Assembly: GCA_963743595.1 (NCBI GenBank)
Contig: CAVURW010000005.1
Location: 1 to 50,025, forward strand
Length of the DNA: 50,025 nt
Source of the DNA: CAVURW01 sp963743595
Lineage (GTDB): Bacteria > Verrucomicrobiota > Verrucomicrobiia > Methylacidiphilales > UBA1321
Direction: 5' to 3'
Below the pieces are notes generated by a model. The model searched no databases, was not told the origin of the DNA, and was given only the letters and a program-made list of their open reading frames with translations. The translations under genes and the position numbers were made by a program. Positions 37,001 through 42,817 of this stretch are shown piece after piece. The first letter of the stretch is position 1; each line of letters starts with the position of its first letter.

Positions 37001-37054
37001 CTTAAAGAAAATAAAAAATATAAGTTGACTGTAACCATTGATCTGTGGTAGCGT
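37001..37054 (+). promoter_or_regulatory. Strong promoter of the leader RNA / tRNA array
   Basis: TTGACT (37025-37030), an 18-bp spacer and TAGCGT (37049-37054). The A-rich block at 37007-37023 resembles an UP element, as found at stable-RNA promoters. Transcription would start near 37061 and run into the leader RNA and the tRNAs. The -10 box resembles the TAGTGT of the AbiE promoter. Confidence 0.7.
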
Positions 37055-37060
37055 CTATCA

Positions 37061-37292
37061 AGTTCGATGAAAACTTGCATGAACATATCAGCCATGATTT
37101 GGCCGACGCTGACGGTCGCGAAAGCGACACGTCATAGCCGGTTAAGCCAAGGTTGTGTGTTTAGCCTTGGTCTATCCAGGTGGCATAGCGGGTATAACCC
37201 CGAAACCATTTTGGATAATCCGGAGGTAAGCAGGTAAAGAATCGAAAGTAGAATTTCTCCACCCTGCTTACCCCGTGTAGGCAGGGTTTTTT
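37061..37292 (+). ncRNA. Structured leader RNA with terminator/antiterminator
   Basis: About 230 nt from the expected transcription start to an intrinsic terminator. It has no credible ORF and several hairpins, such as GGTCGCGAAAGCGACACG (37112 region) and AAGCCAAGG...CCTTGG (37146-37171). GGTAAGCAGG at 37225-37234 is perfectly complementary to CCTGCTTACC at 37263-37272, which is also the 5' arm of the terminator, so the two folds exclude one another. It is not recognisable as a T-box, tmRNA or RNase P RNA. It may be a free small RNA or an attenuator for the array. Confidence 0.55.
37262..37292 (+). terminator. Intrinsic terminator 1
   Basis: CCCTGCTTAC (37262-37271), loop CCCGT, GTAGGCAGGG (37277-37286) and six T residues: ten pairs including one G-T. 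It competes with the upstream antiterminator pairing 37225-37234 / 37263-37272. Confidence 0.85.
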
Positions 37293-37596
37293 ATTTCCCT
37301 GAAACCGATGAGGAGCCAGAGCAACCAAAGGTGAATCGACTGTGAACGACAACCAAACGACGTCTCGATGATGTCAGACAGCACAAGACTAAAAAAGGCG
37401 CAGAGGAACCAAAATTCCTCACCGGTGGGGTCTGCCCACGGGTCGCTGATAAGCGCGCCGAGATGGTTTGAAACGCTTTTACATATTAAGGGCTTCGCAG
37501 GAGGTGTGCCCCTAAACACCGAAACAGCCGCCGTGAAACCGCGGGTTGGGATCGAATAGATCACCAAGAGGTGTTTGTTCTTTATTGAAATGGCAC
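37293..37596 (+). ncRNA. Second structured leader segment, function unknown
   Basis: About 300 bp between two terminators without a supported gene. Hairpins include GAGGAACCAAAATTCCTC (37413 region), enclosed by GGCGC...GCGCC pairings, and GGTGTGCCCCTAAACACC (37504 region). No start codon with a ribosome-binding site and no known RNA signature was seen. It probably belongs to the array leader; a separate promoter here cannot be excluded. Confidence 0.4.
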
Positions 37597-37630
37597 GGGC
37601 CGGAAGCGCAAAGACGCTTCCGGCCCTTTT
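37597..37630 (+). terminator. Intrinsic terminator 2, before the first tRNA
   Basis: A perfect 12-bp stem (37597-37608 with 37615-37626; GGGCCGGAAGCG arm), 6-nt loop and four T residues. It stands directly before the tRNA-like gene at 37637, so the array is either read through this terminator under control or has another start. Confidence 0.85.
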
Positions 37631-37636
37631 ACTTTC

Positions 37637-37698
37637 GCGGTTGTGATTTAACAGGTGCTTGCGCACGGCCACCGTGGCGCACTCTGCCAACCGCACCA
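37637..37698 (+). tRNA. tRNA-like RNA, 62 nt, identity unclear
   Basis: Perfect 7-bp acceptor stem GCGGTTG / CAACCGC followed by ACCA, but only 44 nt between the arms, too short for a cloverleaf. The inside folds as one bulged hairpin around CGGCCACCG. Bases 37653-37673 are almost identical (20 of 21) to 43867-43887 in another structured RNA of the array. Either a reduced tRNA, a decayed tRNA or a small RNA matured like a tRNA. Confidence 0.5.
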
Positions 37699-37706
37699 AT
37701 CTTCAT

Positions 37707-37780
37707 ACGCCGCGCGCCAGCTTGCGCAGCAGAGTCTCCAAAACTCAGATTGCTTGGGGCAGCACCAAGGCGGCTTGCCA
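37707..37780 (+). tRNA. tRNA-Trp (CCA)
   Basis: 74 nt. Acceptor ACGCCGC / GCGGCTT (6 of 7 pairs), anticodon loop CTCCAAA, T-arm CTTGG-GGCAGCA-CCAAG, discriminator G and encoded CCA. The T-loop has GGC in place of TTC. D-arm stem is weak. Confidence 0.7.
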
Positions 37781-37788
37781 ATTTTCAT

Positions 37789-37863
37789 GGGGTCGTGGCA
37801 GACAAGCAATGCACTTGCCTTGCAAGCAAGCTGATGCGGGAGCATTACCCGCCGACTCCACCA
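37789..37863 (+). tRNA. tRNA-Ala (TGC)
   Basis: 75 nt. Acceptor GGGGTCG / CGACTCC, anticodon arm CTTGC-CTTGCAA-GCAAG, T-arm GCGGG-AGCATTA-CCCGC, then ACCA. The D-loop has no GG and the T-loop starts AGC. Confidence 0.85.
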
Positions 37864-37872
37864 AATTTCAAC

Positions 37873-37949
37873 TGCGGGGAACTCGAATAGATACAGAGAG
37901 AAGCCTCATAAACTTACTTCGGTGGGTGTGATTCCCACTCCCGCTACCA
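37873..37949 (+). tRNA. tRNA-Met-like (CAT)
   Basis: 77 nt. Acceptor TGCGGGG / TCCCGCT (6 of 7), anticodon loop CTCATAA with a weak three-pair stem, T-arm GTGGG-TGTGATT-CCCAC, then ACCA. CAT could be Met or, if modified to lysidine, Ile. Confidence 0.7.
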
Positions 37950-37959
37950 ATAATTATAT

Positions 37960-38047
37960 GGGAAGTGATCCGGCTGCCGGTCTGTAAAACCGGCGTCTTC
38001 AAACAAGCCGGAAGCGACGACTGGAGCGTTACCAGCATTTCCCACCA
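37960..38047 (+). tRNA. tRNA-Tyr (GTA), shortened D region
   Basis: 88 nt. Acceptor GGGAAGT / ATTTCCC, anticodon arm CCGGT-CTGTAAA-ACCGG, long variable region (CGTC...GACG), T-loop AGCGTTA, then ACCA. Only 10 nt separate acceptor and anticodon stems, so a D-arm cannot form; TCCGGCT of that region is complementary to AGCCGGA in the variable region. Confidence 0.75.
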
Positions 38048-38051
38048 TTTC

Positions 38052-38127
38052 GGACTCGTAGCTCAATCAGCGGAGCAGCCCGTTGTCTGCGGGAAGGCTG
38101 AGGGTGCAAGTCCCTTCGGGTCCGCCA
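38052..38127 (+). tRNA. tRNA-Asp (GTC)
   Basis: 76 nt. Acceptor GGACTCG / CGGGTCC, D-arm GCTC...GAGC, anticodon loop TTGTCTG, T-arm GAGGG-TGCAAGT-CCCTT, discriminator G, CCA. Confidence 0.85.
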
Positions 38128-38132
38128 TTTTT

Positions 38133-38208
38133 CGGAGCGTAGCTCAGTCTTTAGAGCGCCCGGCCTGGGACCGGGAGGCCGCAGGTGGAAATCCTGCCGT
38201 TCCGACCA
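38133..38208 (+). tRNA. tRNA-Pro (TGG)
   Basis: 76 nt. Acceptor CGGAGCG / CGTTCCG, D-arm GCTC...GAGC, anticodon arm CCCGG-CCTGGGA-CCGGG (C at position 33), T-arm GCAGG-TGGAAAT-CCTGC, ACCA. Confidence 0.8.
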
Positions 38209-38218
38209 ATTTCAAATT

Positions 38219-38294
38219 GCTGCCGTGGTCGAAAATATCAGGCATCCGTCTTCTAAGCGGAACGATGCAGGTGAGAATCCTGCCGGCAGCGCCA
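38219..38294 (+). tRNA. tRNA-Arg (TCT)
   Basis: 76 nt. Acceptor GCTGCCG / CGGCAGC, anticodon arm TCCGT-CTTCTAA-GCGGA, T-arm GCAGG-TGAGAAT-CCTGC, discriminator G, CCA. D-loop is A-rich without GG. Confidence 0.85.
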
Positions 38295-38295
38295 T

Positions 38296-38370
38296 TGCCA
38301 GGTGGTGTCAAAGTAGCACGACGGTCTGTTAAGCCGCACGGTGTTGGTGCGAGTCCAACCCTGGCAGCCA
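38296..38370 (+). tRNA. tRNA-Asn (GTT)
   Basis: 75 nt, starting 1 bp after the previous tRNA. Acceptor TGCCAGG / CCTGGCA, D-arm GTG...CAC, anticodon loop CTGTTAA, T-arm GTTGG-TGCGAGT-CCAAC, discriminator G, CCA. Confidence 0.85.
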
Positions 38371-38374
38371 ATTT

Positions 38375-38450
38375 CAGGGTGTAATGTCAGCAGCAGACGG
38401 CCTTGTTCGGAACGAGGAGGTCGCAGGTGCAACTCCTGCCACCCTGACCA
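38375..38450 (+). tRNA. tRNA-Pro (CGG)
   Basis: 76 nt. Acceptor CAGGGTG / CACCCTG, anticodon arm CCTTG-TTCGGAA-CGAGG, T-arm GCAGG-TGCAACT-CCTGC, ACCA. Confidence 0.85.
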
Positions 38451-38456
38451 TTTTAC

Positions 38457-38545
38457 GGAAGGCAGGCAGATATAAGCTGGCTGCACCTGTCCCGAAAACA
38501 GGATCGGCATCGCCGAGGTCGGAGCGTTACCGACGCCTTCCGCCA
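38457..38545 (+). tRNA. tRNA-Ser (CGA)
   Basis: 89 nt, class II. Acceptor GGAAGGC / GCCTTCC, anticodon arm CCTGT-CCCGAAA-ACAGG (C at 33), variable arm CGGC-ATC-GCCG, T-arm GTCGG-AGCGTTA-CCGAC, discriminator G as usual for Ser, CCA. Confidence 0.85.
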
Positions 38546-38546
38546 T

Positions 38547-38620
38547 CGTCCCGTAGCTCAATAGCAGAGCACCCGGCTGATAACCGGAAGACGCAGGAGC
38601 GTTACCTGCCAGGACGACCA
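38547..38620 (+). tRNA. tRNA-Ile (GAT)
   Basis: 74 nt. Acceptor CGTCCCG / CAGGACG (one mismatch), D-arm GCTC...GAGC, anticodon loop CTGATAA, T-arm GCAGG-AGCGTTA-CCTGC, ACCA. Confidence 0.85.
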
Positions 38621-38625
38621 ATCAC

Positions 38626-38700
38626 CCCCGAGTAGCTGAGGCAGATTAGCGCGGCTCTGAAAAAGCCGAGACGTTGGCGCGATACCAACTTCGGGGACCA
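38626..38700 (+). tRNA. tRNA-Phe (GAA)
   Basis: 75 nt. Acceptor CCCCGAG / TTCGGGG, anticodon arm CGGCT-CTGAAAA-AGCCG, T-arm GTTGG-CGCGATA-CCAAC, ACCA. The only member with a clear GG inside the D-loop. Confidence 0.85.
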
Positions 38701-38719
38701 ACCGTATCGCCACGGAGGC

Positions 38720-38780
38720 GCCGAGTTCACAAAGTTAATGCAGGCCAGCGAGCCTGCGACTTTGTGTTCCTCGACTCGGC
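38720..38780 (+). ncRNA. Long segmented hairpin RNA inside the tRNA array
   Basis: Three stacked perfect helices: GCCGAGT (38720-38726) with ACTCGGC (38774-38780), CACAAAGT (38728-38735) with ACTTTGTG (38759-38766), GCAGGC (38740-38745) with GCCTGC (38752-38757), apical loop CAGCGA. No cloverleaf, no CCA. It takes the place of a tRNA between Phe and Glu. Confidence 0.7.
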
Positions 38781-38793
38781 GGCGTCACTTTTC

Positions 38794-38871
38794 GTCCGTG
38801 AATGCAAAGCAGCTCGCGCGTCCAGCCCTTCAAGCTGGTCCTAGCCGGTGCGAGTCCGGCCACGGATGCCA
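38794..38871 (+). tRNA. tRNA-Glu (TTC)
   Basis: 78 nt. Acceptor GTCCGTG / CACGGAT, anticodon arm CCAGC-CCTTCAA-GCTGG (C at 33), T-arm GCCGG-TGCGAGT-CCGGC, discriminator G, CCA. Confidence 0.85.
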
Positions 38872-38875
38872 TTTG

Positions 38876-38954
38876 GTCCGCGTAGCTCAGTTAGATTTAG
38901 AGCGCCACCGTGCGAAGGTGGAGGGCGCAGGTGCAACTCCTGCCGCGGACACCA
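38876..38954 (+). tRNA. tRNA-Arg (GCG)
   Basis: 79 nt. Acceptor GTCCGCG / CGCGGAC, D-arm GCTC...GAGC with an enlarged T/A-rich loop, anticodon arm CCACC-GTGCGAA-GGTGG, T-arm GCAGG-TGCAACT-CCTGC, ACCA. Bacteria normally read CGN with ACG; G34 is unusual. Confidence 0.85.
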
Positions 38955-38958
38955 TTTC

Positions 38959-39034
38959 GCCCCTGTGCCTCAGCAGCCACAGGGCGGGTTTCGTAAACCC
39001 GTATTCGTCGGTGCGAGTCCGACCAGGGGCTCCA
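38959..39034 (+). tRNA. tRNA-Thr (CGT)
   Basis: 76 nt. Acceptor GCCCCTG / CAGGGGC, anticodon arm CGGGT-TTCGTAA-ACCCG, T-arm GTCGG-TGCGAGT-CCGAC, discriminator T, CCA. Confidence 0.85.
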
Positions 39035-39040
39035 TTTTCA

Positions 39041-39082
39041 GCAGGGTCGTGATGTAACAGTTAGCATCTCCGCCTGTGACGC
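39041..39082 (+). pseudogene. tRNA-His (GTG), 5' half, split by a RIT element
   Basis: Begins GCAGGGTC and ends in the anticodon loop at TGTGACGC. Joined to 42507-42541 it makes a 77-nt tRNA with anticodon arm TCCGC-CTGTGAC-GCGGA and anticodon GTG. Element 1 is inserted in the loop. Confidence 0.85.
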
Positions 39083-39109
39083 TTATGCCGGAGGCGGCAT
39101 AAGCGTCAC
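39076..39109. repeat. Perfect 15-bp palindrome at the tRNA/element junction
   Basis: GTGACGCTTATGCCG (39076-39090) and its exact complement CGGCATAAGCGTCAC (39095-39109) flank GAGG. The outer 7 bp are the tRNA anticodon-loop core; the inner part is the element's TATGCCG end box in both orientations. Confidence 0.9.
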
Positions 39110-39223
39110 TATGCCGGGTACCGCACTATGCCGGGTGCGAAAGTTCTTCGCCGCCGCAAGCCCGGTTGTGCTGGGGCTGCGATGATGGAGGCAGCCACGC
39201 GCCCGGCATAGTTCTGTGCGTGT

Positions 39224-40219
39224 TTAGAGGCTCTTCAGGAAAGCGAGCAACGAATCTTCCGGTTTGAACCGATGGTAGTGACTCCGATATGGACTGGATT
39301 TGGCCAAGATTTGTTCTTTCAGCGCGAGATTTGCATTGAGGTAGACTTGGGTGGTTTCAACCGATTGGTGTCCCAGCCAAAGCGCAATTACGGATCGATC
39401 AACGCCGGCCTGCAGGAGGTCCATGGCCACGGTATGGCGAAGCACGTGCGGAGAGACACGTTTCTTGCGTAAGGAAGAGCATGTCTTGGCGGCGAGTATG
39501 CAGTATTTGGCAACCAGATCCTGTACAGCGTCGCTGCTCAGGCGACCACCTCGGGCGTTTGGAAAGAGCCAGCCGTCCGGGTTTTGGATCAAGCTTTGCA
39601 TCCAGGCCTTTAAGACGGTGACGGCCTGTTTCGTTAAGGGTGTGCACCGTTCTCGACGTCCTTTGCCGAGGCATCGGACGTGAGCGCCTGTGCCCAGGTG
39701 CACGTCACCACAGCGTAAGCTGGTCAACTCGGACAACCGCAAGCCTGTCTGGACCGCCAGCAGGATTAATGCGTGATCCCGGCGACCATACCACGCCTGA
39801 GGATCAGGGGCTGCCAATAGTGCATCCACTTCCGGCCGGTCAAGAAACGGCACCAACTTCTTGGAGTACCGCTTGCTGGGAAGGGCCAGTATGCGCTGGA
39901 TTTGCAGAGAGTTCGCTGGTTCCTCATAAGACACGTAACGGAAAAACGAGCGTATGGCGGTCAGCCGAAGATTTCGACTGCGCGCGCTGATCCGACGGTT
40001 GGCTTCCAAGTGATCAAGAAAGCCGCTGATCAAGGGCGCATCAATCGCTTCAATCGCAAGTTCCGCAGGCTCTTTTCGAAGTTGCTGCTGTGCGTACTGA
40101 AGCAGCAGGCGAAAGGTATCGCGATAGGAGGCAATCGTATGGGGGCTGGCCTGCCGTTGCCGCATCAACCGTTCCGTAAAAAAACGTTCCAGGAGCGGAG
40201 CAAGTGAAGTGGGTTTCAT
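39224..40219 (-). CDS. RIT tyrosine recombinase C (element 1)
   Basis: 331 aa from ATG 40219. N-terminal SAM-like core-binding domain (SPHTIASYRDTFRLLLQYA), catalytic domain with Arg in TGLRLSELTSLR, Lys in GKGRRERCTPL, HVLRHTVAMDLLQ (HxxR), LGHQSVETTQVYLN (H...Y). All catalytic residues intact. Start overlaps the stop of recombinase B (ATGA, 40216-40219). Last gene of the trio, next to the left end. Confidence 0.9.
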   Translation of the reverse strand: MKPTSLAPLLERFFTERLMRQRQASPHTIASYRDTFRLLLQYAQQQLRKEPAELAIEAIDAPLISGFLDHLEANRRISARSRNLRLTAIRSFFRYVSYEEPANSLQIQRILALPSKRYSKKLVPFLDRPEVDALLAAPDPQAWYGRRDHALILLAVQTGLRLSELTSLRCGDVHLGTGAHVRCLGKGRRERCTPLTKQAVTVLKAWMQSLIQNPDGWLFPNARGGRLSSDAVQDLVAKYCILAAKTCSSLRKKRVSPHVLRHTVAMDLLQAGVDRSVIALWLGHQSVETTQVYLNANLALKEQILAKSSPYRSHYHRFKPEDSLLAFLKSL

Positions 40220-41136
40220 GCTCTTTCCTCCCAACGCTTTTCAAGACGTTGCACCGCTAATCCCATTAGCTCCGGGCACGTCGTCAGATACCAGTAGGTA
40301 TCGGCAACTCTAACATGACCAAGGTAGGTAGAAAGGATGGGAAGGCGTGGCTCGATATCGAGTCCGGAACGATACCAACTGATTAAGGTGGCCACCGCAA
40401 ACCGGTGGCGGAAATCGTGAATACGCGGCCCGTGGCTGGCTTTTGAGCCGCGCAGTCCGATTTGCCGTGACAACTTGTAAAACGTGCGCCTTACGGTGGA
40501 ACCAACTAGGCGAGTTCCCCGATTGGATACGAAATAAAAAGGCAGTTCCCGGCCAAAAGTCCGATCACGCTCTCTGGCATAGATTGCCAGGGCCTGTTTG
40601 GCGGACGTATGGATGGGCACCAAGCGCGATTTGCCGAATTTGGTGCCTGTGATCCTCAAGACGCTCTGTTCGAGATCGACGTCGTTGGGGCGCAGGTTGC
40701 GAGCCTCGCTAACACGCAGGCCCGTGACGGCCAAGAGGCCGAAAAAGCAAGAGTACGTCAGGCCTGAAAAGCCCTCCATCTTGCGGGCCGCGCACAGCAC
40801 GGCACAAATTTCGTTTTCCGTGTACATGTATGGTCGTGCGCGACCGTAGCGATAAGGTAATAAGCCCCATGCAGGGATCTCGGTTTGGGGGTCAGTGGCG
40901 ATCCAAAAGCGCGCAAAGCCGCGAACAAATGAAAGCCGTTTCGCCCAGGTGCCAGGCTGCACATTCGGTTGAGATTGCGCCCATTCCAAGGCATGGGCAA
41001 CCGTGACGTGCTGGGCCCCTTTCTTCACTAGAAAGGACGCGAAATCAGGTAGCAGTCTCTGGTGCTTTTCCAACTTGTATCCCAAGGCCTGACGCATCCG
41101 AAGGTAATCACGAATCCCTTTTCTCACCGAGTTCAT
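40216..41136 (-). CDS. RIT tyrosine recombinase B (element 1)
   Basis: 306 aa from ATG 41136 (MNSVRKGIRDYLRMRQALG). Catalytic motifs VTGLRVSEARNLR, GTKFGKSRLVPIH, IHDFRHRFAVATLI and LGHVRVADTYWYL are present. The ATGA overlap with recombinase A (41133-41136) decides the start. About 306 aa is the usual length for the middle RIT recombinase. It works with the other two; the role of each subunit is unknown. Confidence 0.9.
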   Translation of the reverse strand: MNSVRKGIRDYLRMRQALGYKLEKHQRLLPDFASFLVKKGAQHVTVAHALEWAQSQPNVQPGTWAKRLSFVRGFARFWIATDPQTEIPAWGLLPYRYGRARPYMYTENEICAVLCAARKMEGFSGLTYSCFFGLLAVTGLRVSEARNLRPNDVDLEQSVLRITGTKFGKSRLVPIHTSAKQALAIYARERDRTFGRELPFYFVSNRGTRLVGSTVRRTFYKLSRQIGLRGSKASHGPRIHDFRHRFAVATLISWYRSGLDIEPRLPILSTYLGHVRVADTYWYLTTCPELMGLAVQRLEKRWEERA

Positions 41137-42371
41137 TTCGCACCTCCCGGCCAACGCAGCGCCAGCAGACGAAGGGAGGGCAGATCCACTTTGGCGTAGA
41201 TCGCTGTCGTTTGTGGGCTTTGATGCCGCAGTATCTCTCCGATTTCGCTCAGCGAACGCCCCTCATGTAGCATGTTCGAAGCGAGGCTGTGGCGGAACTG
41301 ATGGGCGCCCCTTCGCGGTGAATCGATTTCGGCTCTTGCCAGAGCACTCTTTACTATGGCTCTAACATTTTGATCGTCTTTGAAACCGGTGATGGGTGCT
41401 TTTAGCAGGAGAAACAGGCGCCTGGTTTTAGGGCTTTCAGGTCTGCCCAACTTCAGGTAAGCCGCAATGGCCTGGCCCACATCTGACGGCAAAGGCAATT
41501 TGTCTATCCGCCCGGCCTTGCCTCGAATCGTGATACACCCGGCATCCCAATCGATATCATCCAGCGTGAGATTGGCAATCTCGCTGGCGCGTAGACCAAG
41601 ACGGGCCAATAGCAGCAGCACCGCGTGATCTCGTCGTCCACTTGCTGTTCTCCGATTACAGGCTGCCAAGGCACGCTCCACGTCCCGTCGGGGAAGACCT
41701 TTCGGCACCGTGGACAGAGACCAACTCGCAATGGTGGGTACGCAAGCAGCCAAATTCGATGGGATGTCTCCGTGGTATTGCGCAAAGCGTAGAAACGATC
41801 GCAGTGCCGTCGCCATGAGTTGAGCATGCTTCGCACTCATTCGAGCCGCATTCCGCGACACAAACGTGACAATGTCCATCACCTGCAAACCCGCGAAATC
41901 AATCGCTGCCGAACCGAACTTGCGGTCCAAAAATTGCCGAACAAAGGGGAGGTAGTTTTTCCGTGTCTTGGAAACGAGACCTCGCTCCCTCTCAAGGTAG
42001 CGGGCATACGCTTCCAGCACTGCTTCACTGGGTTTTGCTTGCATGTTGGGTTGGTCCACGATCACCGATCGGGAGCGAAGCAACATCAACATGCGCGACA
42101 GAGCCGCGGGATCCGTGTGAGCGATCGGGTGGCCCCGTCGCCTCCTTAAACGCAGAAACTCATTAATGACCGGATTGGATATCTGCTCGGCCAGAATGCC
42201 CTGACGGCTCATCCATCGGCTAAGCTGGGCAACCAATCGGATTTTGAAACGGCCTGTTTGTTGGGCGTATCCTTCGGACCGCAACTGGGCCGCATAATCG
42301 GCGAGGTAAGGGCCCAAGGGGCCCGCCTGTAGTTGTTCGATTTTCTTGTTATTTTTAAAAAACGTTTTCAT
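41133..42371 (-). CDS. RIT tyrosine recombinase A (element 1)
   Basis: 412 aa from ATG 42371 (MKTFFKNNKKIEQL), preceded by AAAGGA. Two-part N-terminal DNA-binding region, then catalytic motifs RLGLRASEIANLTLDD, RGKAGRIDKLPLP, HQFRHSLASNML (HxxR) and LRHQSPQTTAIYAK (H...Y). First gene of the trio, reading inward from the right end of the element. Close relative of the gene at 47029. Confidence 0.9.
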   Translation of the reverse strand: MKTFFKNNKKIEQLQAGPLGPYLADYAAQLRSEGYAQQTGRFKIRLVAQLSRWMSRQGILAEQISNPVINEFLRLRRRRGHPIAHTDPAALSRMLMLLRSRSVIVDQPNMQAKPSEAVLEAYARYLERERGLVSKTRKNYLPFVRQFLDRKFGSAAIDFAGLQVMDIVTFVSRNAARMSAKHAQLMATALRSFLRFAQYHGDIPSNLAACVPTIASWSLSTVPKGLPRRDVERALAACNRRTASGRRDHAVLLLLARLGLRASEIANLTLDDIDWDAGCITIRGKAGRIDKLPLPSDVGQAIAAYLKLGRPESPKTRRLFLLLKAPITGFKDDQNVRAIVKSALARAEIDSPRRGAHQFRHSLASNMLHEGRSLSEIGEILRHQSPQTTAIYAKVDLPSLRLLALRWPGGAK

Positions 42372-42471
42372 CTGTTCCTTTGTGTTGGTTTGACTACAAG
42401 GAAAGGAATCAGACAAAACTATGCCGCTACACAATCCCCAAATAGCTCCAAAAGGAAGCCTCCCAGCGGTT

Positions 42472-42499
42472 CACCCGGCATATTCCGGCACCTGGCATA
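42472..42499. repeat. Right terminal inverted repeat of RIT element 1
   Basis: On the minus strand: TATGCCAGGTGCCGGAA then TATGCCGGGTG, two boxes 17 bp apart, matching the left end at 39110-39137 and the RitA-side end of element 2 at 46900-46927. Confidence 0.88.
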
Positions 42500-42541
42500 G
42501 TGACGCGGACTGTGCGGGTGCAAATCCCGTCGCCCTGACCA
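42500..42541 (+). pseudogene. tRNA-His (GTG), 3' half
   Basis: GTGACGC (copy of the loop core), rest of the anticodon stem, T-arm GCGGG-TGCAAAT-CCCGT, acceptor CGCCCTG, ACCA. The T-loop has the same G55 change as the rest of the array, so the split gene was a normal member of it. Confidence 0.85.
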
Positions 42542-42817
42542 ATTTCAGAATTTGAACCAGTTCGCGGCGAATCCGGCAGTCCGCTGGAATCGTCCCGCAT
42601 AGTGCTGGTTCAATCGCGGTTCGAATCCGTACTCGGCTCATAACCGATCCATTGGTTGGATACCGGGAGTAATCCCACACCGGCTCGGAGCAAGGAGCCG
42701 GCGCGCAAGCGCAGCCTGAAAATGGTCCTGTGAAAATCGCATTTGCGTTTTTCCCACCATTGGACGGTGGTCTCCTGCTCCGGGCTTTTATTTTAAACAA
42801 AACAAGAAAAGAAAACC
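42542..42817 (+). other. tRNA-like remnants before the SPFH gene
   Basis: Contains a 9-bp inverted repeat TTGAACCAG...CTGGTTCAA (42552-42613 region), a CTCATAA anticodon-like loop near 42636, GCGG-TTCGAAT-CCGT (a canonical T-loop sequence) near 42617, a 7-bp hairpin CCGGCTC...GAGCCGG near 42680-42702, and a CCACCA at 42754-42759. I could not build a full cloverleaf; it is likely decayed tRNA or other structured RNA. Confidence 0.4.

Larger units (their letters stand above)
39110..42499 (-). mobile_element. RIT element 1 (recombinase-in-trio) in tRNA-His
   Basis: 3390 bp with three overlapping tyrosine recombinase genes, the definition of a RIT element. Ends are inverted repeats: TATGCCGGGTACCG (39110) and, on the other strand, TATGCCAGGTGCCGG (from 42499). 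Each end has a second box 17 bp inward (39127; 42482) and an inverted box further in (39202-39210; 42420-42426). The right flank is GTGACGC (42500-42506), the left flank its complement GCGTCAC. Confidence 0.88.

Noticed and set aside
37061..37292. Leader RNA as T-box, tmRNA or RNase P RNA
   Set aside because: No T-box AGGGTGG sequence, no tag frame or CCA end, and none of the conserved RNase P sequences could be found.
37591..37607. Sigma54 promoter starting TGGCACG before the array
   Set aside because: The TGGCACG half is present but the -12 TTGC half is missing at the right distance, and the site is part of the terminator hairpin.
37546..39052. Several open frames across the tRNA array, e.g. 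37546-37890, 37965-38384 and 38253-38621 (minus)
   Set aside because: They run through perfectly paired tRNA stems, overlap one another on both strands, lack ribosome-binding sites and show no protein family features.
42605..42690. Initiator tRNA-fMet from the CTCATAA loop
   Set aside because: Anticodon arm is partial and no matching acceptor stem with CCA could be built; recorded as a remnant only.
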